Shown one piece after another: positions 43,296 to 55,802 of a DNA stretch of 64,000 bases. Source of the stretch: Melampsora larici-populina 98AG31 (Eukaryota > Basidiomycota > Pucciniomycetes > Pucciniales > Melampsoraceae); NCBI RefSeq assembly GCF_000204055.1, contig NW_006768780.1, positions 579,072 to 643,071 on the forward strand, read 5' to 3'. The notes under the pieces were generated by a model. The model worked only from the letters and a program-made list of their open reading frames with translations, made no database searches and had not been told where the DNA came from. The position numbers were made by a program, and so were the translations under genes. Each line of letters opens with the position of its first letter. Position 1 is the first letter of the stretch.

Positions 43296-46200
43296 TTAAA
43301 TCGTATCTTCAGTATGATATCCAGCCCTGAAACAAGAAAAAAAATCCACATTATCAATTCATCAAAATGATCAATAAACCAAAACACCCCAGACATTCAT
43401 CACAACTTCAAAAATCAAACCATCACTTACTTTCTCATCTCTCCTAATTTCCTACGGGCATCAACCAATTCTTTTTCCAATGTAACAATCGAAACTTGTA
43501 CTTCCATTTCTCTTACCTAAAAAAACAAGAAACATCATCAATCATTAACAACTTTCAACACATCTGGAAATCCAAAAATCCAAATTTCTAAACACTGTTT
43601 TCGTCAATCTCATCAAATTCACTTACTTTGAATTCATGAACTGGCATTTGATTATAATCAATTCGATCTTTCAATTCTAAATTCTTTGCACTAATAGCTT
43701 TAACTTGTTTAACTAAAGCTTTACAAGCTTCAGTGACCGCTTTAGCAGCTAATTCTAACTTCATTTGAGTTTTACTCATCAATTCAGCTTTAACTCTAGA
43801 AGATTGAACTAATTGAGCCGTAGCTGCTGCCACTTCATTAGAAGCTACAATCAGCTGTTCTAAAGTATGAGTTCCATTGATGACTCCATCGGCTGTTTCG
43901 ATGAGATAAGTGGTCGTAAAAGCTACTTGTTTTGCTGCTGAAATCAATCCTTCTGTCCATCGGTTATTCCGTTTATAAAACGCTTGAGCTGTAGACGATC
44001 CTTTTCCTTGTGCAACAATCTCACTTTGGGATTCGGTTGCAGCTGCAATCAATCTTGCAATCGCATTTGTAATAGCCAAAGAAGCAGCAAGAATCGCATC
44101 ATGAACTTGGATCTCAATAGCCGTATGACGTTGATCTCTAGGTCTAGACATAAGTGCTTCAAGTCGTTTAGTCGCTTCTTCTATCGCTCGAGCTGCCATT
44201 GTCATTTCTCTATCAACTAATTCTCCAATCTCTCCATTCGTCTTAGCTAAATCCGTCGATCCTTTCGGAATTAATCCTTCAACAGTTGCAGATAAGTTTT
44301 GAAGTCCAGTACGTGTTTCAGCATTTCCTTTGACGACCATTTCTTTCCTGGCTTGTGGTGTCAACATATTCAATCGATAAGAAACTAAACTACTAAAAAA
44401 CTTTAATGAAATATCTCCAGATGATTTTCCAACTTGAATCATTGCATCTACTGCTTCATCATTTGATGCAAACCTGGTGATCCCTTTAGTATTCACTAAA
44501 ACTTCGGCAATACAATTGGCTAAACTATTAGATGTTTTGATCACCTCAACATGTTCACCACCCGGTGCACCATCTAGATATAATCCAAACACAGCTGCAA
44601 ATTCCATGGAGATCGTTTGAGCTTTTTCAATCATAGATAAAGTATATTCAGGTGTAGCTGATTCATTACCAGCTTGCATGGATGATTCTAATTCATAGAT
44701 CGCATCATCAATTCTAGAAACACATGCTTGAATGATCGAATCAATAATCGCATTTAATTTCTTTTGATTATCTAAAATTAAATTATCAATTTGAGCATTT
44801 AAGGCTTGATCAGTTTCACCTTGATTGAGTGACATGTCGGTCATTTGTCGAATCGTATGATCCATGCCTTCCTGTAAGATTAACAATTCTTGATCTTTTT
44901 CATCTGCAATTCTAGAGGCTTCTAAAGTCTTTTCGTCAACCATCCGTAAAAGTTCTTCAATTCGGTTTTGTTTACTCTACCGTCGATCATCAGAAAAAGA
45001 AACAAGGTAAGTGAGTGATGAGAATCCATCTGAACATCCAACACTCACCCTCAAGCTATCTTCGAGCTCATTCAATTGTCGGTTGTACTTGGCAATCACG
45101 CTCGATGTCTCTGAGCTACGTGATCGAGTCGCATCTTCTGCTCGTTCCTCGGCAAATCTCAAATCACGCCTCAATCGTTCGATTTCATCTTTATGACTCT
45201 GTTCCGAATCCAACCATAAGCCAACCAATCCGACAAAGAACCTAGTCTTGAATCATCACACTCACAGCCTTAAGTCGATCAACATCAAATCTAGCTCGAT
45301 CTCGTTCCCGAATCATATCCGCAAGTTCTAGATTCTTAGCTTTGATATCCCTCTCCATTCGTTCCATTCGATCAATCGCTTCTTGAGCACTATTAGCTTT
45401 CAATTGCATTGCCTTAAACTTACTTAACATATCTAAATGTTCAGTTCTTAATTGTGAATAAAGTTTTGCCAACGCTTCATATTTGTTTCTCCATAAAGTC
45501 ACTTGATCTTGTAGCGAATTCATCATCTCATCTTTCGATGATAATTGTGCATTGATGTTTTGTTGGACCATCATCATTTCATGTTCAAGTTGTTTAACTC
45601 TTCTATCATACTGTTCTAACATCATTTGATCTCGTTCATACTGTCCTCTCATCGCTAAGATCTCACGTTCCAGTTCAGCTACTCGACCCGCTGCCATGCC
45701 TGCCATCTGCTGTCTCATCAAATCATCTTGTGCCATTCTTTCTCTTTCAGCTTGCATTCGTTGCATCTCTTCAAAATCTCGTTGTTGTTTAGCTTGTAAT
45801 TCAGCTTGTCTTCTGGCTTCTGCATCTCTTTCTGCTTGAAGTAAGGCTTGTTTTTGTTCATACTCTTTTAACATTCTTGCTTGTTCGGCTATATCAGGAG
45901 CCGGTGTTTCAGGTTTAGGTGGGATCGGTTTCACTTCTGGTGTCTTTGCTGGTCTTCTTGGTAATTCAGGTGCATCTCCACTATTCGTCAAGTTAGGTGG
46001 TTCTTGAGGAAGTTTAGGAACGTTGATGAGACCGGTAAGATACTTGAGATTACTACACTCGTAATAAAACTTTCGTAAATTAGAATGCTGAGCGTTGAAT
46101 CTCTCTCGTAGAGGTTGAAGTGCATCCATTGCATCCGTACCTATTAAAGACAGTTGATTGATGAAAACCCAATCAATCCGGTCGATCAATCTCTTCATCA

Positions 46201-47201
46201 GATCATAAAAGCTTAAAATCAAATCCACTTACGACGATGCATGGCTCTCAACATACTAGTGATAAATCGATAAATCCCATAACTTTCCTTAACTTGAGGT
46301 ACAAGTGCACTGATTCGACATTCATTATTAGTCGAACCGCGAAAGTGTGCAAAGATCAATTTTTGAAATGAATCGATTTGATCTTGAAGATTCATCAAAT
46401 CTGTAATAGTTTCATAACTAAATCATTCAAAAAAATTAGAATTATTCAATATGATCAATTCTGAAAAAAATAGGACTCTTGATGATATGAAAATTTGATT
46501 ACCCTTCATTTGGATCATCTATATTCTTTAATGAAATGTATTCCTCGTATTCGAATAATCCATTAAATTCAGGATGTTGTCTATGAAACCTAAGTTTAGC
46601 CAAAATAGTAGAAACATATGCACGAATCAAAGCACCATAACCTAATTCCACCAACCAAACCAAAAAAGAAAACAAGAGATTTGTTAGAAAAGTACCAAAC
46701 TTGATAAACTTAAAAGACTTGATCTTGTAAAAAGATAAACTTACCTCTTAATCCATCATGGCCAATCGTTCTTGCACAAGTTTCTAACCAACCTGATTGT
46801 TGTTGTCCTTCTCTTACAGTGACCGGATGACCTTCTTGTAAAACTTTATGTACCATAATCAAAGCTTTAAAAGTTTGAACTTCATCACTTAAGATAGGTT
46901 GAACTCTAAGTCCTGTCCAAATCGATGCAGAAGAATGATAATCCCAAGTATAAACAATACATTCTATTTTCAAAAAAATCAAACCAAAAGTTATCAAAAT
47001 CAGTAAGTTAATCTTAATTTGATGATCGATAATTTTTAAAGAAGAAACACTTGAGACTAAACTTCTAACATGTTTTTGTTTTGGTGCAGTTTCTTCAGGT
47101 GAGGTTGCTTTTTTAATATTAAGAGTTAATTCGGCTTCTGCTTTATCTCGATCAACAGGTCTAGTAGGAAAATGTTTTGATTCTTCTCGACTAAAGATCA
47201 T
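43296..47201 (-). CDS. SLA2: SLA2/HIP1R endocytic actin adaptor (ANTH, coiled coil, I/LWEQ)
   Basis: Links clathrin-coated endocytic sites to actin at the plasma membrane. Nine exons: 47201-47063, 46963-46745, 46641-46503, 46417-46233, 46140-45266, 45198-45049, 44976-43627, 43516-43431, 43326-43296; about 1057 residues, the normal family length. The N-terminal ANTH domain (about 15-270) has NIKKATSPEETAPKQKHVRK followed by CIVYTWDYHSS. Next come a proline-rich stretch (APELPRRPAKTPEVKPIPPK) and a long glutamine/charged coiled coil (about 320-570). The C-terminal talin-like I/LWEQ (THATCH) module (about 800-1040) includes ELVDREMTMAARAIEEATKR. It ends GYHTEDTI. Intron 1 uses an unusual GTTTAG donor. 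The ATG at 47201 is chosen because it opens the ANTH frame; an upstream exon cannot be excluded. Confidence 0.93.
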
Positions 47202-48097
47202 CCAAAAGAAACACACACACACAAAAAAGTCAGATCTTGAGGTTCATTGTTTTTTTACCAAGTATCTTAAACTAATGGATTACTCAATAAAATCATTTCC
47301 ACCAGTTCTTCTTCCACTACCGAACCTGAAGTTGAAATGAAGTTTTTTGTTCGATTAGATTCACCAATGTTTTAGAGAGTCTTGGTTGATCAACTCACAT
47401 GCTTTAACGATTTGATCAGTTGAATTTGATGGGATTGGAAAGGTGTAAGCTGATGTTGATTTGATGTGGAAGTTGGGAGTGATATGCTGAGTTGAAGTTG
47501 ATAAGTTGAGTTGTTTACATACAGTTGGATGGTTTGTTTGTTTGTGTAACTTCAAACTGTGATCCGCTTTAATAGCACCGCCACTTTAAAGTTTACACTG
47601 ATCCTCCAACTTGGCACCTCTTGACACTCACCATGATATTGTACTTGAGATCCATCACTTCAAACAAGTCTTTACATCTGAGATTTCTATCAATATCTTT
47701 TGAAACAGAATCACCAAGATATTTTGCATCATGAATCAACTTAGCACTTGATGGCAAGGTGGAACAAGAGATGAATTGGAAAAAGTAGCAGTGAATGCAG
47801 TAAGAAGGATATCAAACAATGGATGAAAATATCTGAAATAGTCCCATGGGTTTGAATTCCCTATCTAGCTTCATTCTACAACCAACAAGACCATCTAATG
47901 AACTCTCAAATATCAAACATGGTCACATTGACAAGCATTCTAAAAGACAACATAACCTCACTGAATTTGTTTGTTCAATTTTTTTCTTTGCTCACCAAGA
48001 CAAGGCTCTGTGCTCCTTGAGGAGACTGTATGGAGTACATAGTGGTACATACCAGGTGAAGACACCTGTTAAAGAATATCACTGCAACTCCACCTAG
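47202..48097. other. 5' region of SLA2 and non-coding stretch
   Basis: 47205-47222 carries a short (TG)n tract on the minus strand directly before the SLA2 start. A minus-strand frame at 47361-47555 precedes a GTGAGT and could be an untranslated or alternative first exon. Nothing else is supported up to the MITE. Confidence 0.35.
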
Positions 48098-48397
48098 CAC
48101 CATGTCAATATTTGTGTAGCACGTCGACGTGCACACACGGAGAGTTTTGATCTAAATCTCAAAGTCTTTTGGTCGGATTTAGACTGAGAGTGTTGTTGTG
48201 CGCCCTTTGTGAATAGTGGTTTATTCATAGGATTTGTGGAATCCTTTGTCATCAGCTGGGGTCAACTGATTTTCAATGTCCCAGTTGATAAGGGGAAGAT
48301 GCACCTGTTGTGGAACCTCTTTGATGGGTCTTTACAGGGTCTAAGGAAAGTCTTTTGTGTGTGCACGTCGACATGCTACACAAATATATACATGGTG
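48098..48397 (+). mobile_element. CACCATG-ended MITE, copy A (300 bp)
   Basis: Inverted ends of about 42 bp: CACCATGT..ATATTTGTGTAGCA, then GTCGACGTGCACACAC. TAG is duplicated on each side (48095-48097, 48398-48400). Homologous along its length to 54599-54898 in the opposite orientation (shared CCCTTTGTGAATRR and GATGCACCWGTTGTGGA). No transposase. The 3-bp duplication and CAC start are compatible with a CACTA-like origin. Confidence 0.85.
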
Positions 48398-48687
48398 TAG
48401 GTGAATCATTATATGACCCATGGCACTGCTTTCAGGTGATCCTAATGCATCAAAATAGAAGAAAGCTTCTTATAATTCCATCATCAGAATCATAACATAT
48501 CAAGAAATTCAGTTGATAAAACTCTCATGTAAAAATAAGTATCATCAATATTGTTTGATCAACTTGATCCTTGTGGTAGTTCACTGGAACATCTTCAATT
48601 GTGTCTAAAAAAATTAGTGGCCTAAAGTGTTGTTCTATCTCACCTTACCCTTATGTAGTTGATCTATCCTTTGTGTTTTTGTTCCTA

Positions 48688-49211
48688 CAGCTGTTTGCAT
48701 AAAAAATGCCGTCGCCCTTTTTTTTTTTAAGTTGCACTAGAAATTAACAACATAGATTCTACATAAGAGTAGCTGTAAGTTGATCATGATGTGCTGATGT
48801 GCTGATCCCCTTTTTAATCCCCCACCTCTCCGATTATACACCTTCTACATACCCTCTCCAATTATTCGAGTGACGCTTATTCACCTTATTTTGGCCATTG
48901 ACCTGCGGTAGTTCAAGTGCCCTTTATACACATCTCACCGTTGAGGCTTGAAAAAGCGCTGATTTAGTTGTCCATTGCGATGCTGAGCTTTGCTTGCAAC
49001 CATTCCAAAGGTTGAGAAAGCTTGTGCATCTCGAATACAAGGGCAGCAATACTGGTGATCTTTCAGGATCTTTCACAAACTTTGCACCCTTGAAAAAGTC
49101 GAGTACAGCCTACTACAGCTTATGTAGAATCTACATTGGTAATTTTTAGTGCAACTTAAAAAAAAATAAAAAAATAAAAGAGGGCGACAGCATTTTTTAT
49201 GCAAACAGCTG
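48688..49211. mobile_element. Tc1/mariner-like MITE with long inverted ends (524 bp)
   Basis: CAGCTGTTTGCATAAAAAAT at 48688 and its inverse at 49211; similarity continues inward for about 90 bp including GTTGCACTA and GATTCTACATAAG. TA flanks both ends (48686-48687, 49212-49213). The interior has a short CTCCxATTAT tandem near 48822-48865. Confidence 0.85.
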
Positions 49212-49344
49212 TAATCCATTGATCATCATCTCTTTAACTAACCTCTTTATCCTGAACTTCTACCCTCAACAACTATCCGGTAATTGTACCCTAAAAGTGT
49301 CAATTATCTTGAAGAAATTTTACAGTGCTTAATCAAAACACTTA

Positions 49345-49489
49345 GGGCACATTCACTTAAGCAATTTCTGGTGAGAAATCACATTCTGCAAAATTTAAAG
49401 TGTTTATTTGGTGGTGCATGTTTCATTTTTGCATTAAAAAATTTACAGAATGTGATTTCTGGTCAGAATTTCCTTAAGTGAATGGGCCC
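49345..49489. mobile_element. PIF/Harbinger (Tourist-like) MITE, 145 bp
   Basis: GGGCACATTCACTTAAG at the left and, inverted, GGGCCCATTCACTTAAG at the right, with similarity over about 50 bp (includes GAAATCACATTCTG). TTA is duplicated (49342-49344, 49490-49492). Confidence 0.88.
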
Positions 49490-49492
49490 TTA

Positions 49493-50160
49493 ACATTGCT
49501 CTTTTGATATGAATCCTTAATTTATTAAACTCCGATTTTTCACTTTAATCAAAAATCAACCCTTAAATAGTGAGCTGCAAGATCCATTTATTTTTCCCAA
49601 TGGTTCTATCTCTACTGAAAACTATCTGTAGAACTGTACACCATAACATTCTAATGGGTATGCTTGATGATGTCCATAGGTTTCCAAGGCTTGTATTGGT
49701 GGGGTTTTGAATTGACACTCAGCTCATAGGTTCATCTTCAATTCACAATATCCTTTGTGTACACCTGCATGTTGTGAAGGATCAAGCAACCAGGGAATGA
49801 CTGGTGATCCAATCCTGTCCCTTGATTTCATTCATTCCTCATCTTAGAATTTAGGTTGTGGAAACTGAGCGTGATGGTCCGGTTTGGATGTCAGTTTGAA
49901 GCCAAAAAAATGTTCAACACATAGGACGGAGTTACTTGTCTGTTAAATTGTCTGGATTTGAACTCTTCTGAATACTTTGTAATCCAAACATCAAGCAGTG
50001 AATGAAAAAGAAAACAGCAGTCAAAAGATAACCTGGGAGAATCAAAATCAACTAATCTTGACCTGATAATCTTAAACCAAACAAGTTGGATTCCATTTGA
50101 ACAAACCTTAAACCCTTTTCAAACCAACATCAAGATAAACCTTTCATCAAGAAATCAATC
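49493..50160. other. Non-coding stretch downstream of UreG gene
   Basis: AT-rich; no supported gene. Confidence 0.45.
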
Positions 50161-50163
50161 AGT

Positions 50164-51561
50164 TTAAGTAGATTTCATATATTTTTCAAATTGATTTGCT
50201 CCACTTGTTTCCCAAGCCGATAAAATTAAATTGACAATCGAGTCAATCCCTTCACCATGTTTAACAGACGTAAAGATCGTTGCACCTCCATCTCTCATCT
50301 TATCTGAATCTTTTCTCATCACTTCTAATGAAGCTCCAACATATTCAGCTAAATCAATCTAAGTGATCCAAAAAAAGATCCACAGAATATTATTATAGTG
50401 GTTCAAGTTTTTGAAAAAGAGAGGAATGGTGAGATTTTTTGGGCGGGCATTAGAGTATTACTTACTTTGTTGATGACTAGTAAATCACTTTGACTGATTC
50501 CTGGTCCACCTTTTCCTGTTAAAGAAACCAAAAAAATCATCATCCAAAACCAATCAATCAATCAATCACTCTTGAAGTCGGTTTTGTGGAAGATGAAAAG
50601 ATTGAACCCAACTTGGAATTTTATCACCACCAGCCACATCGATCACATAAATAATATAATCAGCCAATTCTCTCGAATAATTAGCTATATACCACACCCA
50701 ATCCCCACCCATCCCACCAAAGGAACAAAAAGCAAAATCAAAACCCGACTTTCAAAAAAGTGAACCATCTTTTCGTACGTTTTTTTTCGTTTTTGACTTA
50801 CCAGCTAAATTATCACCACCACTTTCAATCAATAATAAATCACACCCGAACCTAAGTTGTAAGTTTTCCAAAGCGTTTAAGTTTGCAGAAATATCTTCTC
50901 TAATAGCTGCATGTGGACAACCACCGGTTTCGATGGCGATGATTTGATTTGGGTTTTTTAATGCACCCTTCGAGTGTAAGAAATCTCGATCTTCTGGTAT
51001 AAAGATATCATTTGTTAAAACCCTTTAACAAAAAAACAACATGAATCGGGGTAAGTTAAAGTTGGATTTGAGAACTGGAAAGAAGGTTTGTGGAATCTTT
51101 ACCCTAGTTCGTATTTATCTCTTAGTTTTTCACATAAAGCTAATGTTAATGCAGTTTTACCAGATCCAACTGGTCTACCAAACCAACATCCAATCCTCAA
51201 TCAATTCTCAATTCTGTTTTTTCGTTTGAAACTGATGAGAATCTATTAGAAACCTTCAACTTACCCACCAATTCCAATAGTAAAAGATCTTTCAATCCAA
51301 TCTCTACCACTATAATTTGGTAAATCTCTTTCCGTAAACTTTCCAGGATGATTTAAATGTTCATGTGTATCTAAACCCCAAACCAAAAACCCCAAGAAAA
51401 AGTGATTCAGTAGGATTCAGTCTTAAATTTAGATTTTGAAAGAGTGTAGGAATCCACTCAAGACGACCATGATCGATTTGATGAGTATGTGAATGTTCAT
51501 GAGAATGTGATTCGGTTGGATTAGGATTAGTTAAACCCTGGCTTGCTTTCTCGAATCTCAT
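50164..51561 (-). CDS. ureG: Urease accessory GTPase UreG
   Basis: UreG uses GTP to load nickel into urease in the cytosol, with UreD and UreF. Seven exons: 51561-51465, 51370-51265, 51174-51103, 51022-50802, 50684-50613, 50515-50466, 50358-50164; 270 residues, normal for fungi. A histidine-rich N-terminus ([20 protein letters not shown]) probably binds nickel. Then come [20 protein letters not shown] (P-loop), [15 protein letters not shown], the metal-binding [13 protein letters not shown] (Cys-Pro-His motif), [20 protein letters not shown], and [20 protein letters not shown] (G4 base-recognition NKxD). All catalytic motifs are present. Introns 1 and 5 use atypical donors, GTCTTG and GTTGGG, each required to keep the conserved text continuous. 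Confidence 0.95.
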
Positions 51562-52290
51562 TGTTTTTGGTTTGGTAAATCGTTTAAATCGGATTGCAGA
51601 AGAAACTTGATCGATGTCCTTCGATGACAGTCACTGATCTCAAAATCAAAGTCGTACAAAATAAAGTTTAATTCTGTCCAAACAAACTACATAATCTTAT
51701 TTCATGCTTTTCAGTTTCTTTATTTCCTTATACAGTACTTTTGTTTCTTGTTAATCCTCAGTTTAGATCTACTGCATACAGTAGGACTCAGGAATGATTC
51801 AACAGACGGCTTTAATGAAAAAATCTTAGAAATGGTCAGAAATTTCACATTTTGCTCAAAATGATTGGAATGTAGCACAGTCGTGGACTTGTGAGCCGGA
51901 GGTGAGGTGGTGATATCTTGCCAAACCCCATGATATGTTATGAACCCATGAAAATTACCTTCTCCTTCCTTCTCCTTGCACAAAACAATCCCTCTTGTTC
52001 CAAACTACAGCCATTTCAAGAAAGGTTGACAACTTTTTTTGGAGAAAGTTGTCTCCGCAGCGGGTAAAACCAGAGAAAAAACTTGATTTACAGGTTTATT
52101 CTTTTCTGTATTCTTCCAATTAGCGGAGAGACAAGATTGGGTGAGGGACAAAACAGGACAAAACCCGGGTTTTGCACATTGGCGAGATTTTCAAAAAAAA
52201 ATCAATCTTTGTTGAAACAGCTGTATTCTCTAGCGCCACTGCTTCACAAATCACTTTGATGTCACCTCCAAACCTCCATGCCAATTTATT
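51562..52290. other. Intergenic region between UreG and F-box/LRR-like gene
   Basis: Divergent promoters for the two genes presumably lie here. No distinct elements recognised. Confidence 0.4.
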
Positions 52291-52294
52291 ATCT

Positions 52295-53780
52295 ATGACA
52301 CCTGAGATCACAGAGGTGATTCTCAAATGGGTCCTTAATATTCCTCCAATTCATCAAATTCATCAAAACCAACAGACAGATACCACTTGCAACCAACCTG
52401 ACACATGACCGCTTGAAAGATTTTGAAAGACAAGCCACAGTCAGTAAAATATCTCAAGATCTTCACCACTCTATTCACCTTCATCCAGACCCAAAGCAAC
52501 TATCATTTTCCGTGTTTCTTGGTCAAATACTACCTCAATGTGTGATGATATACTGTACTGACATTACTACATATCCTTGCACATCCGAAGATCTTCCCTT
52601 GGGTGATATTCGATTGATAGCTTCCGTTAATCGTGAATTCCGTCAAATCGTCTCTCCTTATCTTTTTCACATAGGTAATCTATCATCATTGTCCTGATCT
52701 TATTGTTTGTAATTGATGCAATGAGTCTGATACCGGTTCCAGAGTTTTGATCTCCAAGGTTTCACATTGGACAGATTGAAGTTCACCCTTGAAAAAATCA
52801 TTCCAACAAATTCAGATCATGTTTGGAACCTCCATTGGAGAATTGAAGAATACAAACCATTGTTCAAGTCACAATATGAAATTTTACTCAAAATTATGGA
52901 ATCCTGTTCTCATCTCACAGACCTCGACATAGATCTTGATCTACAACATGTCCTACCTACTGCAAATCCCAAGACCTTGGACTCAAAAAACGGTCCAGAC
53001 TCTTCAGCATCATTGGATAATCAAATGCCAAACTTATTCATCACACTCATCTCACAACTTACTTCACTTACTCATCTTTCATTAAGACCTCCCATGCACA
53101 GAACACCTTTCACAGAAACCTTTGTAGCAGACATCATATTAAACCTCCCGCAACTCCAAAGGTTCAGCTGTACAAGAGTTGGTACTACTCATCCAAAGCC
53201 TTTGGACGACCTACAACCTTGTAAATCTCCCCTTGGCATTCATCTTGCTTTGCTCCCTCATCTTGTTGAATTAAAATTGGATTGGGTGGCTTGTTTGGAT
53301 GCCAGTTGGAATGAACTGAATTGGAAATGTTCATTGGAGACATTATCATTGGCAACTTGTGATGTTCCAGTATCATTATTACACGGTTTCCTTAGACTTT
53401 TTAGATCAACCTTGACGGCACTCAGTCTTTTTGTTGGCATTCAAGAACCTGTCGATGTGGATTCAGAGTTCATTCCATATGATTCGCTTCGATTCGATCT
53501 ACCTAGACTTACAAAATTGGAAATCATAAGTAACTTGGACATTCTATTGTTAAGGGCTTTTCAAGTTTCAAAGAGTCTTTTGTGGCTCTCCTTAGGTTAT
53601 AATACCCTTGACAAAACTCAAGCTTTAGAAGATTTGATCCGAGATCAATTTTGGCCCAATCTGAAAGAGTTGGAGATTGAAGATCGCTCCGGAACTTCTT
53701 GTACTCTAGTTGCAGGTCTAGAAGCTATGTGTGGGAGATATGCAATTGAGACCGTCTTTAAGGTCGATTTTTGTGACTGA
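52295..53780 (+). CDS. F-box/LRR-like protein, paralogue A (frame breaks near N-terminus)
   Basis: Main exon 52743-53780 encodes about 345 residues of leucine-rich text with repeated hydrophobic strands: LKFTLEKIIPTNSDHVWNLH, SHLTDLDIDLDLQHVLP, ISQLTSLTHLSLRPP, LLPHLVELKLDW, CSLETLSLATCDVPV, LPRLTKLEII, FWPNLKELEIED. This is an LRR-like substrate-binding arrangement. Upstream, MTPEITEVILKWVL resembles the start of an F-box, and DIRLIASVNREFRQIVSPYL its end. The N-terminal text needs a one-base frame change near 52400, and the intron at 52675 does not join in phase, so this copy may be a pseudogene or carry sequence errors. The same architecture occurs at 59737-61515. Confidence 0.6.
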
Positions 53781-54598
53781 TGAGGATATATGATCAAGTT
53801 GTTGATTATGTACATGATATTCAAACTTCAAGTTTATGTGCAAGGCGTTCACGGCGAGTAATTTGTATGGCGGCTGGGCCTGAGATTGTGAACCATGAGA
53901 TTATTTTAATCATCTATATCATCTTAGGTCTAGTTATTGTCCATGTTGGTTTTCATCCCGGTCAATTAGGCCAACATATTCGAGCAAAGCAATTTATTCT
54001 AACATACCCAATTTATGAGCAAGTCCAGTAGTATGCTCTTGACTTAACCAATGGCCAGTAAGACCTTGGACAGTCTTGCTATTTCTCAATCATGAATCAC
54101 AATGGGTGTGTGGTCCCAAAATATCCTGCAAAAGCAGACCTTAGTCGAGCCCCAAGCTACATTAAATTGCTTCTGTGTTGGAATGCATGATCTAGTACAA
54201 TAAAGTGTCTTGCATTTCCAATTCAATGTCCCAGAAGAACCAGCAAAACTTGGACTTGTCCATTGTGGGGTATTTGAGGCAACCCACCCCTTGAAGGCTT
54301 TGCGCCTGCCTTGCAATTCAATGTGTTCTGTTGGTTGGTATGGAGAGGTTATCATGCTCCATGACCATCACCATAAATCCATCCATCTACAATTCAGCAA
54401 TGTAACAGCTTCAATAGGACTCTTTCAAGAGACAATCAGCCATGTACCATCTGAGAAATGACCACATTATGCAGTGAGGTAAAGGGGATCTTGTGTGATA
54501 AAAGACAATCTTTGAAGATATGATTCATCATGGAGGATGAGATATATGTAATGACAATTTCTAATTGAATCTTTTGCAGTTCCCACATTAGAATAACA
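53781..54598. other. Non-coding stretch, nothing recognised
   Basis: No gene supported between paralogue A and the MITE. Confidence 0.4.
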
Positions 54599-54898
54599 CA
54601 CTGTGAATGTATTCTTGTAGCATGACGACGTGCACACACCAATCAGCTTTTATAGACACCAGAAAGACCCTTCAAAGAGGTCTCCACAACTGGTGCATCT
54701 TGCTCTTGTCAATTGGGATGTTGGCACTCAATTGAACCAAGCTGCTGACAAAGGATCCCACAAATCCCATGGTCAAATGGTCATTCACAAAGGGTGCTCG
54801 ACACCAATATAAGTCTAGATCCAATCAAAATAGTTTCATTTTCTTTTGAAACTCTCCGTGTGTGTACGTCGGTGTGCTACAAGAATATCAACATGGTG
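54599..54898 (-). mobile_element. CACCATG-ended MITE, copy B
   Basis: Homologous to 48098-48397 on the opposite strand; ends CACCATGTTGATATTCTTGT at the right (complement of 54898 inward) and a degraded CACTGTGAATGTATTCTTGT at the left. No clean target duplication, so this copy is older or its left end is damaged. Confidence 0.8.
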
Positions 54899-54899
54899 A

Positions 54900-55800
54900 T
54901 GTCTTGGATGACTGAGAGAATTTGTAGATGCAAGGAAGAGTTTGATCTGGTCTCTCCATTACCCAGTTGGATATCATGGTTGTTAACAACACGAGGTCTT
55001 GGGCCGCCCCGCCGCCCATCAGAAACTCTGCCACGGTATATGATAACATTACAACACTGGCTACAAATGTTCCGAGAAATCACAAAACACCCATCCAAGT
55101 TGGGATGCTCTGAGTTGCGGTGGACAACACAATCCTATTCCTTGGTCCCGTACTTTATTGCAATTCCATACACCCACTTCTAATATATGTTTCAGGTGCG
55201 CCTTGCAAGTGCCCACAGCCAATCATGTCCCACACATGTCACCATTATTTATATATTACATATATTTATGGTTGCTAGTGCCCAGAAGCATGATGAGTTG
55301 GACCGGGTATTTACAAAAAACCCCACTTCAATCCAAGATTTTCTTATGTTGTGGAAGCCAAGTAAAACAAGAAGTTTGAATCTTTCATTTTAAACAAGAT
55401 ATCTGAATTGCCACCAATGCCAGGACTCCAATGGTACCCTTGGCTCTCAGATTAGATGAGTTTTGTGGCTTGGTATCAATTTGTCAGAGAAAAATTGGCT
55501 GGTCCAACATTTCATGCTTCTCAACACTAGCAACTATACATCTAATATGTACAAGTTTGAACACAGTATACTAAAAATTTCACAATCAATAAAGAAACCT
55601 CCATGGTAGTCCACACACAACAGCCATTTTTGTCCCCTTTCAACAGCTCCAGTACTTTTGTGGTGGGTGTGGCACAAAAAGCACACCTGGGCGTAGACGT
55701 GAGGGCGCGCCCAAAAAGTTGCAATACAGGGTGGGTGCACCCTTTCAGCTTGTTCATGGCTCAGGATAGGCACATCTGTCATTCCTGAGCGCCACCATTT
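54900..55800. other. Non-coding stretch downstream of orphan gag
   Basis: Overlapping short frames at 55534-55788 on both strands have no splice context or domain. No pol-like sequence follows the gag on its 3' side. Confidence 0.45.
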
Positions 55801-55802
55801 TT

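Noticed and set aside
43984..45245. Plus-strand frames inside SLA2
   Set aside because: Antisense shadows of SLA2 exons.
54086..55393. Short frames around the second CACCATG element
   Set aside because: They coincide with MITE sequence or lack any supporting signal.
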